From Blastocatellia bacterium (GTDB taxonomy: Bacteria; Acidobacteriota; Blastocatellia; Pyrinomonadales; Pyrinomonadaceae), in assembly GCA_003168335.1 (NCBI GenBank), contig PMSM01000011.1, positions 82,590 through 146,589 on the forward strand: a DNA stretch of 64,000 nucleotides, given 5' to 3'. The position numbers and the translations under genes are program-made. How positions within the stretch are numbered: position 1 is the stretch's first letter; each line of letters starts with the position of its first letter. Below, piece after piece: positions 1-9,600 of this stretch. The notes beneath the pieces were generated by a model, which saw only the letters and a program-made list of their open reading frames with translations, ran no database searches and was not told the DNA's origin.

Positions 1-1
1 A

Positions 2-300
2 CGAGTGATCGAGCAATTGCCGAACGCACCGGTCGAACAGGTGGCCCAGGCGCTCGTCAACCGAGGCGTCGCGTGGGGCCAGAAGGGCGAGTTGGAAAAG
101 GCGCTGGCCGACTACGCACGAGTGATCGAGCAATTGCCGGCCGCACCGGTCGCGCAGGTGGCGCAGGCGCTCTTCAACCGAGGCGTCGCGTGGGGCCAGA
201 AGGGCGACCAGGAAAAGGCGCTGGCCGACTACACACGAGTGATCGAGCAATTGCCCGACGCACCGGTCGCGCAGGTGGCCCAGGCGCTAGGTGCCCGCGG
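2..300 (+). repeat. 117-bp tandem coding repeat
   Basis: The block beginning CGAGTGATCGAGCAATTGCC recurs at 2, 119 and 236, a period of 117 bp (39 codons). Copies differ by only a few bases over most of their length. The array continues off the left edge. Confidence 0.85.
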
Positions 301-586
301 GTGGATGCGTTATCAGATGAATGACCTCGCCGATTTTCTCGCCGATACGGAAGCCGCTTTGAGCAAGGAACGGACGCTGGATTTTGCGGCTTTCAATCTA
401 GGACTAGCGTTGTTAGCGTTGGGACGCGACGAAGATGCGCTTGCTGCCTACCGCGCTGCCGGGGAGCGGTTCCCTGCAGTGATCGAGACGCTTGGTTTGG
501 CCGATTTGGAGGACGCCGGCAAGAAATGGCTCACAAACGAGCGCGCCCAGCCCGTGATTCAACTACTCGAGTCGTTTAAGAAATAG
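2..586 (+). CDS. TPR-repeat protein, 5' end missing
   Basis: The frame is open through the left edge, so this is the C-terminal part of a longer protein; the GTG at position 5 is an internal Val codon of the repeat, not a start. The visible part has helical repeats of 39 residues, each with a GVAWGQKG core followed by ALADYxRVIEQLP, which fits Sel1/TPR-like solenoids that mediate protein-protein contacts. The last about 80 residues are more diverged and end in a helical cap (QPVIQLLESFKK). The repeat is nearly identical at DNA level as well as in protein. No catalytic motif is visible, so the partner and function cannot be told. The next gene is convergent on the other strand. Confidence 0.75.
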   Translation, partial: RVIEQLPNAPVEQVAQALVNRGVAWGQKGELEKALADYARVIEQLPAAPVAQVAQALFNRGVAWGQKGDQEKALADYTRVIEQLPDAPVAQVAQALGARGWMRYQMNDLADFLADTEAALSKERTLDFAAFNLGLALLALGRDEDALAAYRAAGERFPAVIETLGLADLEDAGKKWLTNERAQPVIQLLESFKK

Positions 587-706
587 CGCCGCCGCGCCGA
601 TTCACCCCCAGGGACCGCGCCACGATGAAGTCCAACCGCATCGATCTAATCGATAGAAATGATGCGCGGCGGATTAGTTGCATTCTATTTGCCGGCCCCA
701 ACCGGT

Positions 707-1504
707 TCACTGCATCACAAAGTTGTAAGTAATCACTCCCTGCACCTTCACTGGCACGCCGTTGAGTACTGTCGGGGTGAAGCGCGCGCGCATCGCCGCC
801 TCCCTGGCTGCCCCGATCAATGTTGGATGGCCGGACATCGCTTGAGCGGAAACCACCTTGCCCTGCTCATCAACCAGAATCTGAACAGTGACAGCTCCTC
901 CAAGGCGAATCTGCTTCGCGAGAGGCGGATATGGCGGCTGAGGCAGACTGATCACTTTAGATAGAAGCACGCTCGACGGAAGCCGCTGCGTGGTTGGCTT
1001 CACAACCACAGGAACTGGTGGCGGCGTGGTGTCCGGGACCCTGACCACTCGCGGGGTGTTGTCGTCGGTGCAGGTTACGCAGGTTGAACCGCCGGAAGTG
1101 GACGGCGGATCGGAATTCTCTCGCCCAATTACAGCATTCGGGGGCGCTGGCGGAATCGGTTGAGCCATTACGCTAACCGTGGTTGGTGTCGTGCGGGGAT
1201 TGCTTGCGCTTTCGTAGAGAATCTGGCGGACTGGTTGTGGCGATACCCTGCCAGTGTTGTTGGCGGGTGCATGACGGACAAGCGGTGGCCGATCGTGGTC
1301 AGGGACGGGCGTCAAGGGCGGAACCCAGCTGAGCACTTCCAAGTCTGTGCTCTGTGCTTCCAGATGCGCGTCGTACGCATAGATGCTGGCGACGCCGGCG
1401 GCGGACAAAATCAGCGCATAGGCGGCGACGGTGGCGAGAAAGAATGAACTGCGACGCTTGAAGTCCTTGCGGTGCGAATCGGATTCGATCAGATTGGTAA
1501 ACAT
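707..1504 (-). CDS. TonB-like energy transducer
   Basis: A 265-residue protein with the layout of a TonB-family transducer. A short cytoplasmic N-terminus is followed by one membrane segment (about residues 22-45). Next comes a long Pro-rich periplasmic linker (about 60-180, with runs such as PPPVPVV). The C-terminal TonB domain is at about 185-265: PPYPPLAKQIRLGG, VDEQGKVVSA, then AREAAMRARFTP and a YNFVM end. TonB proteins couple proton motive force from ExbB/ExbD to outer-membrane transporters, but many paralogues with this C-terminal domain have no ExbBD nearby, and none is seen here. The start has a strong ribosome site (GGAGGAG) 9 bases upstream. Two Cys in a CVTC motif in the linker are unusual. 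Confidence 0.8.
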   Translation of the reverse strand: MFTNLIESDSHRKDFKRRSSFFLATVAAYALILSAAGVASIYAYDAHLEAQSTDLEVLSWVPPLTPVPDHDRPPLVRHAPANNTGRVSPQPVRQILYESASNPRTTPTTVSVMAQPIPPAPPNAVIGRENSDPPSTSGGSTCVTCTDDNTPRVVRVPDTTPPPVPVVVKPTTQRLPSSVLLSKVISLPQPPYPPLAKQIRLGGAVTVQILVDEQGKVVSAQAMSGHPTLIGAAREAAMRARFTPTVLNGVPVKVQGVITYNFVMQ

Positions 1505-1975
1505 CTCTTTGCTCCTCCTGCTGCCGGTGCCATTCGGGTCGAGGAAGCTGAAGGGTTAGACAAAGAAGAGACCGGGATGTTCCCGGAACCATTGATCATT
1601 TTTAGGTCTTACAAATCCGAGAGCCGTTGGTGCAAGGCGCTTCGTTGCGAACGATGCCCCGCTCGCAACCGCGCGCGGTTTTGGTACCGGCGAGATTCTG
1701 TCCGCCCCTCCGGGGCTCGGGATCAACTAACGGTGGGTGACTCCGGGCTTACGGGGCTACTAATATGCCGCCCGCTAACGCGGGCTCATTGAGTTTTTGG
1801 TCCCCAGCTACCGGTGGGTCAATTTAGAAAGGTGGCGTGGGCGCCCGCCCGTGAATCACGCGCAAGATACGCGTGCCACAACGGAACTTCCCCACTACTC
1901 GGCTCTTGTACACCTGTGCCCACTTCCATTACGATATCGCCGCCCTATTATCCTAGTTTCTCAGGAGAAGGAATC
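1505..1975. other. Divergent intergenic region, 471 bp
   Basis: Space between the divergent TonB-like gene and gdhA. Its middle part (about 1690-1800) is a copy of an interspersed palindromic repeat described separately. The remainder should hold both promoters, but I could not pick out convincing boxes. Confidence 0.5.
1690..1800 (+). repeat. Palindromic repeat family C, copy 1
   Basis: Contains CCGGGCTTACGGGG, then CTAATATGCCGCCCGCT, then ACGCGGGCTCATTGA, with short GC-rich hairpins (CCGCCCGCTAACGCGGGC). The same string of elements recurs at about 23895-24010. Confidence 0.75.
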
Positions 1976-3241
1976 ATGGCAACAGCAGCCGCTCAGGAAG
2001 AACTCAATCCGTTTGAAATCGCCAAGCAGCAATTCGATCGCGCGGCGGACTATCTCGAGTTGGAACAATCGCTGCGCAACATACTGCGCAGTGCCAAGCG
2101 CCAACTGATAGTTTCGATTCCCGTCAAGATGGATGGCGGCGAGGTCAAGGTTTTCGAAGGCTATCGCGTGCAGCACAACATCGCGCGCGGTCCGGCTAAA
2201 GGCGGCATCCGCTATCACCCCAACGTGACCCTGGACGAAGTGAAAGCGCTGGCGTCGTGGATGACCTGGAAGTGCGCGACAGTCAATATTCCGTACGGTG
2301 GTGGTAAAGGCGGCGTCATCTGTGATCCCAAGAGTCTTTCCAAGGATGAACTGGAGCGACTGACTCGTCGCTATGCGTTTGAGATCGCTCCAATCATCGG
2401 CCCCGATCGAGACATTCCGGCTCCGGACGTGTACACCGATTCGCAAACGATGGCCTGGATCATGGATACATTGTCGATGGTTCGCGGGCATACGGAGCTG
2501 GGCGTAGTAACCGGAAAGCCACTTTCACTCGGCGGCTCGCTGGGCCGACATGAAGCCACCGCGCGCGGCGCGCTTTATGCTCTGCGGGAAGCCTGCAGTG
2601 TGCGGGGCACGAAATTGAAGGACGCTCGCGTGGCGGTGCAGGGCTTTGGCAACGCGGGTTCGATCATCGCGCGCCTGGTCGCCGAAGACGGCGCGCGCGT
2701 GGTCGCCGCTTGCGATTCAAAGTGTGGTCTGCACGCTGAGAACGGGCTGGATATTCAAGCCGTTCTGAAACACAAAGAGGAGACGGGCTCCCTTTCTGGT
2801 TTCCCCGGCGTGAAAGAAATTGCCCCTAACGATGTGCTGGAAGTTGATTGCGACATACTGTGCCCGTCAGCGCTGGAGAACAGCATCACCATGGCAAACG
2901 TCGGCAAAGTGAAAGCGAAGATCATTGCTGAATTGGCCAATGGACCGACGACTCCAGCCGCCGATCGTGTGCTTGAAGATCAGGGTGTCATGGTAATCCC
3001 TGACATTCTGGCGAATGCGGGCGGCGTGACCGTGAGCTATTACGAATGGGTGCAGGATATGTATTCGTTCTTCTGGAGCGAGAAGCGCATTAACCAGACT
3101 CTGGAGGACACGATGGGCGACGCGTTTCATAAAGTGCATCAGACGGCCCAACGCCACGGCACGGACATGCGCACCGGCGCGTACATTCTGGCGATCGATC
3201 GCGTAGCCGAAGCGACGCGGGTGCGTGGGATCTTCCCGTAA
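1976..3241 (+). CDS. gdhA: Glu/Leu/Phe/Val dehydrogenase (glutamate dehydrogenase)
   Basis: A 421-residue enzyme of the hexameric glutamate dehydrogenase family, which interconverts glutamate and 2-oxoglutarate plus ammonia using NAD(P). The dimerisation/catalytic N-terminal half shows GPAKGGIRYHP and the substrate-binding PYGGGKGG with the catalytic Lys. The Rossmann half starts at VAVQGFGNAGS. The C-terminus carries NAGGVTVSYYEWVQ, typical of the family. The frame is open further upstream, but ATG 1976 is preceded by AGGAGAAGG at good spacing and matches the usual N-terminus (ELNPFEIAKQQFD). Length is normal. Coenzyme preference cannot be read by eye. Confidence 0.95.
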   Translation: MATAAAQEELNPFEIAKQQFDRAADYLELEQSLRNILRSAKRQLIVSIPVKMDGGEVKVFEGYRVQHNIARGPAKGGIRYHPNVTLDEVKALASWMTWKCATVNIPYGGGKGGVICDPKSLSKDELERLTRRYAFEIAPIIGPDRDIPAPDVYTDSQTMAWIMDTLSMVRGHTELGVVTGKPLSLGGSLGRHEATARGALYALREACSVRGTKLKDARVAVQGFGNAGSIIARLVAEDGARVVAACDSKCGLHAENGLDIQAVLKHKEETGSLSGFPGVKEIAPNDVLEVDCDILCPSALENSITMANVGKVKAKIIAELANGPTTPAADRVLEDQGVMVIPDILANAGGVTVSYYEWVQDMYSFFWSEKRINQTLEDTMGDAFHKVHQTAQRHGTDMRTGAYILAIDRVAEATRVRGIFP

Positions 3242-3244
3242 GAA

Positions 3245-3368
3245 TTTTGGGCGGCGACTTGTCGCCGCTTTTCTCCAGCGTGACTTGTCACGCTGATCGA
3301 GGGCGGACAGGTCCGCCTTCCAAACGACACTGCAGAACAAAGCGGTGACAAGTCACCGCACTCCAAAT
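3245..3368. repeat. Palindromic repeat family A, copy 1
   Basis: Fills the gap between gdhA and the ArsC-like gene. It opens with GGCGGCGACTTGTCGCCGC, contains further small palindromes (GTGACTTGTCAC; GGCGGACAGGTCCGCC) and closes with GCGGTGACAAGTCACCGC followed by the family end motif CGCACTCCAAAT, three bases from the next start codon. Confidence 0.85.
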
Positions 3369-3371
3369 CAG

Positions 3372-3725
3372 ATGTCAGACAAGATCACCGTCTACGAGAA
3401 ACCGACCTGCACGAAGTGTCGCGAGATGGATCGGTTTCTCCGGGAGAGCAACGTCGACTTTAGCAAGATCAATTATTATCTCGAGCCACTCGGCGAGAAG
3501 AAGCTGAGGGAGTTGATCAAGAAGATGGGCATCAAGCCGCGGGAGCTTTTGCGCACGAGTGAGCCGATCTATCGCGAGACTGGTCTTGGTAAGAAAGACT
3601 TCAGCGATGATCAGATCGTTGCGCTGATGGTGAAGCATCCCGACTTGATTCAAAGGCCCATCGTCGAGCGCGGCGATCGCGCGGTATTGGGTAGGCCGAC
3701 TGAAAACGTGAAGACGCTGCTGTAA
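3372..3725 (+). CDS. ArsC/Spx-family thioredoxin-fold protein
   Basis: A 117-residue protein of the ArsC/YffB/Spx family. It begins with a beta strand and the redox motif PTCTKCREMDRFL, that is CxxC at residues 12-15. Arg residues in the QRPIVERGD segment near the C-terminus match the region that binds oxyanion in arsenate reductases. Length is typical. Members act as glutaredoxin-dependent arsenate reductases, as regulators (Spx) or are uncharacterised (YffB). No ars genes lie nearby, so the substrate is unknown. ATG 3372 lies just after an intergenic repeat whose end (CACTCCAAAT) leaves no Shine-Dalgarno site; an in-frame ATG at 3345 would put coding sequence inside the repeat and is less likely. 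Confidence 0.8.
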   Translation: MSDKITVYEKPTCTKCREMDRFLRESNVDFSKINYYLEPLGEKKLRELIKKMGIKPRELLRTSEPIYRETGLGKKDFSDDQIVALMVKHPDLIQRPIVERGDRAVLGRPTENVKTLL

Positions 3726-3935
3726 TTTGGAGTGCGGTCGCAAGCGAAGCGCGTGACACCGCTTTGTCCGACAAACTTTAGTTTGTCGCTTTGAGTAGCA
3801 CAGGCTGCCAGCCTGTGCACGGTCACTACAGGCTGGCCGTGGTGCCTTGAACGACAAACTGAAGTTTGTCGGACATAAAGCGCCGTCGCCGCTTCGCTTT
3901 GCCGGCGCACTCCAAATCGGCGGGCAACGCCCGCC
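3725..3935. repeat. Palindromic repeat family A, copy 2, composite
   Basis: Starts with ATTTGGAGTGCGG and ends with CGCACTCCAAAT at 3917, so its ends are inverted repeats. Inside are TCCGACAAACTTTAGTTTGTCG and its mirror ACTGAAGTTTGTCGGA, plus CAGGCTGCCAGCCTG. A separate small hairpin GGCGGGCAACGCCCGCC follows at 3919-3935. The block fills the gap before radA. Confidence 0.85.
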
Positions 3936-3960
3936 TCTAAACTGAACCGCGGGTATTTTC

Positions 3961-5328
3961 TTGCCTAGACAACCAAACACAACCTTCATCTGCCAAAACT
4001 GCGGCTATCAAACGCGCAAGTGGCTGGGCAAGTGTCCTGAGTGCGGCGAGTGGAATTCGCTGGTCGAAGAGCGCGTAGTCACGACAAAGAAAGGCGCGGG
4101 CCGCAAGGCTTTCGGTGTGCGCGAAGCGAGGGCCGTCGCGTACACCGAGATCGAGTCGCAGGACGACGTGCGCGTCTCTTCCGGCGTGACCGAATTCGAT
4201 CGCGTTCTGGGCGGCGGGATCGTACCGGGAACGCTGGTTTTGCTCGGTGGCGATCCGGGAATCGGGAAGAGCACTCTACTGTTGCAAGTCGCTGACAAAC
4301 TTAGCGCGAGCGGCACGACGGTGCTTTATGTTTCAGGTGAAGAATCGGAGCGTCAGATCAAATTGCGCGGCGAACGACTTGGGGTTCAGGCTCCACATCT
4401 TCTGCTTCTGCCTGAGACGAATCTGGAAAACATCTTCCGCGAGATCGAACGGCTGCAACCGGGCGCGATTATCGTCGACTCGATCCAAACAACTTTCTCG
4501 TCAGAAATTGAGTCGGCGCCGGGATCGATCTCGCAGATTCGCGAAGTCGCCGCCCAATTCCTGCTGCTGGCAAAGACAAAGGGCACACCTGTATTTCTGA
4601 TCGGCCACGTAACCAAGGAAGGGTCGATTGCCGGGCCGCGGGCGTTGGAGCACATCGTCGACACAGTGCTGTATTTTGAAGGCGAGCGTCATCATAACCA
4701 TCGCATCGTGCGCGCCACCAAGAATCGATTTGGGGCGGCGAATGAAGTCGGCGTTTTCGAAATGACGAGTTCCGGCCTGGCGCCGGTCGCTAATCCTTCG
4801 CAGATGTTTTTGGCTGAGCGCCCAGCCGATGCCGCCGGTTCCGTGGTCACTGCTTGCATGGAAGGCACGCGGCCCATGCTCGTGGAGATTCAGGCCCTGG
4901 TTTCCAGTTCGAAATACGGAACGGGGCGGCGCATGACGCAAGGTGTCGATCAGAATCGCGTGGCGCTGATGATCGCTATGCTCGAGAAACGCGCGGGCAT
5001 GCAACTTCTCGGCGATGATGTGTTCGTCAACATCGCCGGCGGATTGGAAGTTGATGAGCCCGCCGTTGACCTCGGTCTGGTAACGGCAATCGCGTCGAGC
5101 TTTCGCAACCAGCCGATCGATGCGCACACCGCCGTGTTTGGCGAAGTCGGCCTGACCGGCGAAGTGCGCGGCGCGATGCAGGCAGCCGTGCGCGCCCGCG
5201 AAGTCCAGGCGCTCGGCTTTAAACGGATCGTAATGCCGTCTTCAAATACCGCGGGACTGGAAAAGCTGCTCGGGTTGCGGGTCATCGGGGTGCGATCGGT
5301 GGAAGAAGCGCTGGGTGAACTTTTCTAG
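3961..5328 (+). CDS. radA: DNA repair protein RadA (Sms)
   Basis: A 455-residue RecA-like branch-migration ATPase that processes recombination intermediates. It has all family landmarks. The N-terminal zinc finger is at Cys 11, 14, 25 and 28, followed by WNSLVEE. The Walker A is GDPGIGKST and the Walker B segment ends IIVDSIQT. The RadA-specific KNRFG motif is present, and a C-terminal Lon-protease-like domain contains GGLEVDEPAVDLGL and FGEVGLTGEVR. The start is TTG with no obvious ribosome site, directly after an intergenic repeat. The N-terminus fits the family, so the start is probably right. It is a single gene; neighbours are unrelated. Confidence 0.95.
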   Translation: MPRQPNTTFICQNCGYQTRKWLGKCPECGEWNSLVEERVVTTKKGAGRKAFGVREARAVAYTEIESQDDVRVSSGVTEFDRVLGGGIVPGTLVLLGGDPGIGKSTLLLQVADKLSASGTTVLYVSGEESERQIKLRGERLGVQAPHLLLLPETNLENIFREIERLQPGAIIVDSIQTTFSSEIESAPGSISQIREVAAQFLLLAKTKGTPVFLIGHVTKEGSIAGPRALEHIVDTVLYFEGERHHNHRIVRATKNRFGAANEVGVFEMTSSGLAPVANPSQMFLAERPADAAGSVVTACMEGTRPMLVEIQALVSSSKYGTGRRMTQGVDQNRVALMIAMLEKRAGMQLLGDDVFVNIAGGLEVDEPAVDLGLVTAIASSFRNQPIDAHTAVFGEVGLTGEVRGAMQAAVRAREVQALGFKRIVMPSSNTAGLEKLLGLRVIGVRSVEEALGELF

Positions 5329-5365
5329 CAAATTGAAATCCTGGCAGTGTCGTACTTTGAGACCG

Positions 5366-6501
5366 GGTAGTGTCCTAAAGTTGTGTTGCTGGTGCGCCTG
5401 GCGCCTTTAACGCGAGCAGGCTAGGCCGGTTGGACTTTTCTCGTCTCTAATTCTTAGTCGGAGAAGTCTTAGTTGACTCGATGGCTGCTTCTGCCATGCG
5501 AGAAACCAACTTGTAACCCGCGGCATTAAGATGCTCCCCGTCAGGGGATAGCTCAGATTTCATCATACCCTTCTCGTCCACGAGTTGATCGTAGTAATCG
5601 AGAAAGATGAATCTGTTTGCGGCGCAATAGCTCCTAAGCCATTCATTAAGTTTCGGAATCCGATCTGGCTGTTCGAGCCGCGCTGTCCACCTTTCACCCT
5701 GAGAGTCATTCACTGGAGGTACGGCGGCAAATATGACCTTGATATTGTTTTCCCGAGCCAAATCGGCCATGGAAGCATAATTATCTACAGTTTGCTCGTG
5801 AGGTAGTTTTCGTAAGTGCACTAGCACATCGTTCGAGCCTCCGAGGATAACGACGACTCGCGGTTTGAGGTCGATTACGTCGGCTCGGAAGCGCACCAAC
5901 ATCTGAGCCGTAGTCTGTCCGCCGATACCTCGATTGACATAGGGCCTTCCGGGAAAGTCCGTCGCCAATTGCCAACCGAGAATCTGCGAATCGCCAAAAA
6001 AGACGACGCGCTCTGGGTCGCGTGAGGCAATCAGCTTGGCATTGGCTTCGTGATAGTAGCCGATCTGCGACCAGTCTTTCCACGGTTGAAGGACAATAGT
6101 AGCAAGGCTCGGACGGACAAAGAATATTATCGGAACGGAAGCAAGCAGCAAGCAGAGCGCGATACCAATTAGAACCCACTTACTCATACGCAGGATCGAC
6201 ATAGGCCCTTTTCGTTTCACCGTCCAATAAGTAGACGGACCGAGACAGCTTGTAGGGTTTAGCTAAGAACGGGAGGGTTTATACACCGACCGCGCCAAAG
6301 TTACAATATCGACTGTGCGCTATAAAGGCCGTCCGACTTATAACTCCGTTGCGGTCGTGAGTAAATCTTTCAATGTCCAAACATGATCCACAACTCCCGC
6401 TGCAATTGCTGGCGTACAGCGTAGCGTTTTGTGGATAGCAGGAGGGATCGCGGTCGGCTAAAAATATCTTGCGGTCAGCCACACACTAACCGGACACTAC
6501 C
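5366..6501. mobile_element. Terminal-inverted-repeat element carrying one gene
   Basis: GGTAGTGTCC at 5366-5375 is matched by its exact reverse complement GGACACTACC at 6492-6501. The similarity continues inward after a short variable stretch: TGTGTTGCTG on the left against TGTGTGGCTG on the right. The 1136-bp interval contains only the minus-strand SGNH hydrolase gene and AT-richer non-coding DNA. There is no transposase. No clear target duplication is visible. The left end (TAGTGTCCT then AAAGTT) resembles the left end of the element at 29048-29314. Confidence 0.55.
5447..6220 (-). CDS. SGNH/GDSL-family hydrolase, membrane-anchored
   Basis: A 257-residue protein with one N-terminal membrane segment (about residues 13-33), so the catalytic domain is probably periplasmic. 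SGNH blocks are present: VFFGDSQILGW with the nucleophilic Ser, the oxyanion Gly in NRGIGGQT, the Asn in ILGGSND, and the Asp/His pair in SPDGEHLNAAGY. Members hydrolyse esters of lipids, sugars or cell-wall acyl groups; the substrate here is unknown. Internal Met codons at residues 7 and 12 are possible alternative starts. The gene is more AT-rich by eye than its neighbours and lies between inverted repeats, which suggests it arrived as a passenger. Confidence 0.85.
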   Translation of the reverse strand: MKRKGPMSILRMSKWVLIGIALCLLLASVPIIFFVRPSLATIVLQPWKDWSQIGYYHEANAKLIASRDPERVVFFGDSQILGWQLATDFPGRPYVNRGIGGQTTAQMLVRFRADVIDLKPRVVVILGGSNDVLVHLRKLPHEQTVDNYASMADLARENNIKVIFAAVPPVNDSQGERWTARLEQPDRIPKLNEWLRSYCAANRFIFLDYYDQLVDEKGMMKSELSPDGEHLNAAGYKLVSRMAEAAIESTKTSPTKN

Positions 6502-6624
6502 GAAAACCGGCCCAGTTCCTTTTCCTTTGACATTGGTGATAGCATTGCGCCGCTTACCGCTTTGGGTGAACGCGAGAAAACTATCGCTTTCCGAAACGCA
6601 AGAAAATCACAGGAGTCGATTGCG
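6221..6624. other. Intergenic region, 404 bp
   Basis: Holds the right end of the inverted-repeat element (to 6501) and the upstream region of the BNR protein. I see no further gene, RNA or convincing promoter. Confidence 0.5.
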
Positions 6625-9600
6625 ATGTTCAAGAGCTTACGCGCGTCTTTACTATCGTTCTTCGTTGCCGCGTTGTTAATGGCCACGCTGTCGGGAATCT
6701 CGGTCAGCGCCCAGCCACGACAACCCTCCGCGCCCGCGTCAACCCAGAGTCAGGCCGACTCGTTGAAGGCCCTGCAGTGGCGACAGGTCGGTCCGTTTCG
6801 CGGCGGGCGTTCGACCGCGGTGGCCGGTGTCGCTTCGCAGCCGATGGTTTTCTATTTCGGGGGCACCGGCGGCGGTGTTTGGAAAACGACAGATGGCGGC
6901 ATTAACTGGGAGCCGATTAGCGACGGCTCGGTGTTCGGGACGGGCTCAGTCGGCGCGATTGGTTTGTCCGACTCTGATCCGAACACGATCTATGTCGGCA
7001 TGGGCGAGTCGCCGATTCGCGGCAATGTCTCGCACGGCGATGGTGTTTACAGATCGACTGATGGCGGCAAGACCTGGAAGCACATCGGCCTGGAAGACAC
7101 GCGACAGATTTCGCGTATTCGAGTTAATCCGAAAAATCCGGACATCGTTTACGTGGCGGCACAGGGACATGTGTGGGGACCAAATCAGCAGCGCGGTGTG
7201 TTTCGATCGAAAGATGGCGGCAAGACCTGGGACAAGGTTCTTTACCGCAGTGACAAAGCCGGCGCGTGCGATCTGATCATCGATCCGACAAACCCGAGCG
7301 TACTTTACGCAGGATTGTGGGAAGTCTCTCGCAAACCCTGGACGCTCGAGAGCGGGGGCCCCGGCAGCGGCATCTTCAAATCAACTGACGGCGGCGATAC
7401 CTGGACGGAGATCACACGCAATCCAGGATTACCGAAGGGCACGATTGGGATTGTCGGTATCACCGTGTCGCCGGCGAACCCGGAACGTTTGTGGGCAATT
7501 GTCGAAGCAGAAGACGGCGGCGTATTTCGCTCGGACAACGGCGGCCGGACCTGGGCGAAGACCAACGAGCAGCGCAATCTGCGCCAGCGCGCCTGGTACT
7601 ACTCGCGGATCTACGCCGATCCAAAAAGCGCCGACACGGTTTATGTGCTCAACACCGGTTTCTACAGATCGAATGACGGGGGCAGAACGTTCAACGGCAT
7701 CGGCGTGCCGCACGGCGACAATCATGATCTCTGGATCGCGCCTGACGATCCGAACCGCATGATCGAGAGCAATGACGGCGGCGCGAATGTTTCATTCAAC
7801 AGCGGCCGGAGCTGGAGTGAACAGGATCAACCCACCGCGCAATTCTATCGGGTCGCGCTCGACAACGATTTTCCTTATCACATCTATGGCGCACAGCAGG
7901 ACAATTCGACTGTCCGCATCGCCAGCCGCACCACCGATTCAGGAATTACCACCAGCGATTGGTTCGATGTCGGCGGTGGCGAGTCCGGCTGGATTGCGCC
8001 TTCGCCAAAAGACTCGCTGGTCATTTTCGCTGGTTCATACGACGGTTTGATCACGCGCTACGATCATCACACCGGCCAGCTACGCGACGTAAATCCCTAC
8101 CCGAACAACTCGATGGGCTGGGGCGCGGGCGATCTGAAGTATCGCTTTCAATGGAATTTTCCGATCTTATTTTCGCCTCATGACGCGAATACGCTGTACG
8201 CCGGCGCGAATGTACTCTTCAAGTCTACGAACGAGGGGCAGAGCTGGGAAGTGATCAGTCCTGACCTGACGCGCAACGACAAATCCAAGCAGGCCACGTC
8301 CGGCGGACCGATTACCAAAGACAACACCAGCATTGAGTATTACGACACGATTTTTACCGTGATGGAATCTCCAGTCCAGGCGGGAACCATTTGGAGTGGC
8401 TCGGATGATGGGCTCGTCTATTTGACTCGTGATGGCGGCAAGAACTGGTCGAATGTCTCGCCTCCCAAAGACATGATGCCGGAATGGATTCAGATCAACT
8501 CGCTCGAGGCTTCGCCGTTCGATCCGGCCACGGCATATGTCGCGGCGACGATGTACAAATATGACGACTACAAACCCTATCTCTACAAGACAAATGACTA
8601 TGGCAAGACGTGGAAGAAGATCACCAGCGGCATTCCAGATGGCGCGTTCACGCGCGTAGTCCGCGAAGATCCGAACAAGCGCGGTTTGCTCTATTCCGGA
8701 ACTGAGACAGGCATGTACGTTTCATTTGACGACGGCGCGAGCTGGCAAGCGATGCAGTTCAATCTTCCCGTTACGCCAATCACCGACCTCGCGATTCATA
8801 AACGCGCGCAGGAATTGGTTGCTGCGACGCAGGGCCGATCATTCTGGATCTTTGACGAGCTGCCGTTGTTGCACCAGGCGATGGACGCCGGCGGGTTTCG
8901 CGGCATCGGTGACACGCATCTTTTCAAGCCCAAGGATGCGTATCGCATGCCGGGTGCAGGTGGATTTCAAGTGCCGCCTACCGCTACCTTCGGCCAAAAC
9001 CCGCCGAACGGAGTCGTCGTTTATTACTCGCTGAAATCCAAACCAACAACTGATTTGGTGATCGAGTTTCTCGATTTCAACGGCAAGTCCATTCGCAAGT
9101 TCACCGGGAGACTGCCGCGGCCTGGTGCGGGTGGCGCCGGCTCGGCGGGGCAAACGCCGGCATCTGGCGGTGACGACGAAGGTTTTGGTGGCGCGCCTGC
9201 GCGTGTCTCGACCGACCCGGGGCTGAATCGTTTTGTTTGGGACCTGCGCTATGCGGACGCCGTACGTTTTCCGGGAATGATTCTGTGGGCGGGAGAGACG
9301 CGCGGGCCACGCATCGTCCCAGGAAATTATCAGGTCAAGCTAACCGTCGACGGCTCAACGATGACCGAGGCCTTTGAAGTCAAACCCGATCCACGTTTGA
9401 CGACGACGGCGGCGGAGTATACGAAGCAGCTCGATCTCTCTTTGAAGATACGCGACAAGCTCAGCGAAACGCACAATGCGATCATTCAGATTCGCGACGT
9501 CAAGAAGCAGGTCGATGATCTGGCTAAGCGTTTAGCGGGTCAACCCAACTCGAAGCCGATCGTTGATGCGGGCACGGCCTTGAACAAGAAGCTCACCGAA

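Noticed and set aside
1814-1975. N-terminal extension of glutamate dehydrogenase
   Set aside because: The 54 extra residues are not family-like, and a strong ribosome site precedes ATG 1976.
3375-3989. Minus-strand frame of 204 codons across the ArsC-like gene and the repeats
   Set aside because: It covers a real plus-strand gene and palindromic repeats, and its translation resembles no protein family.
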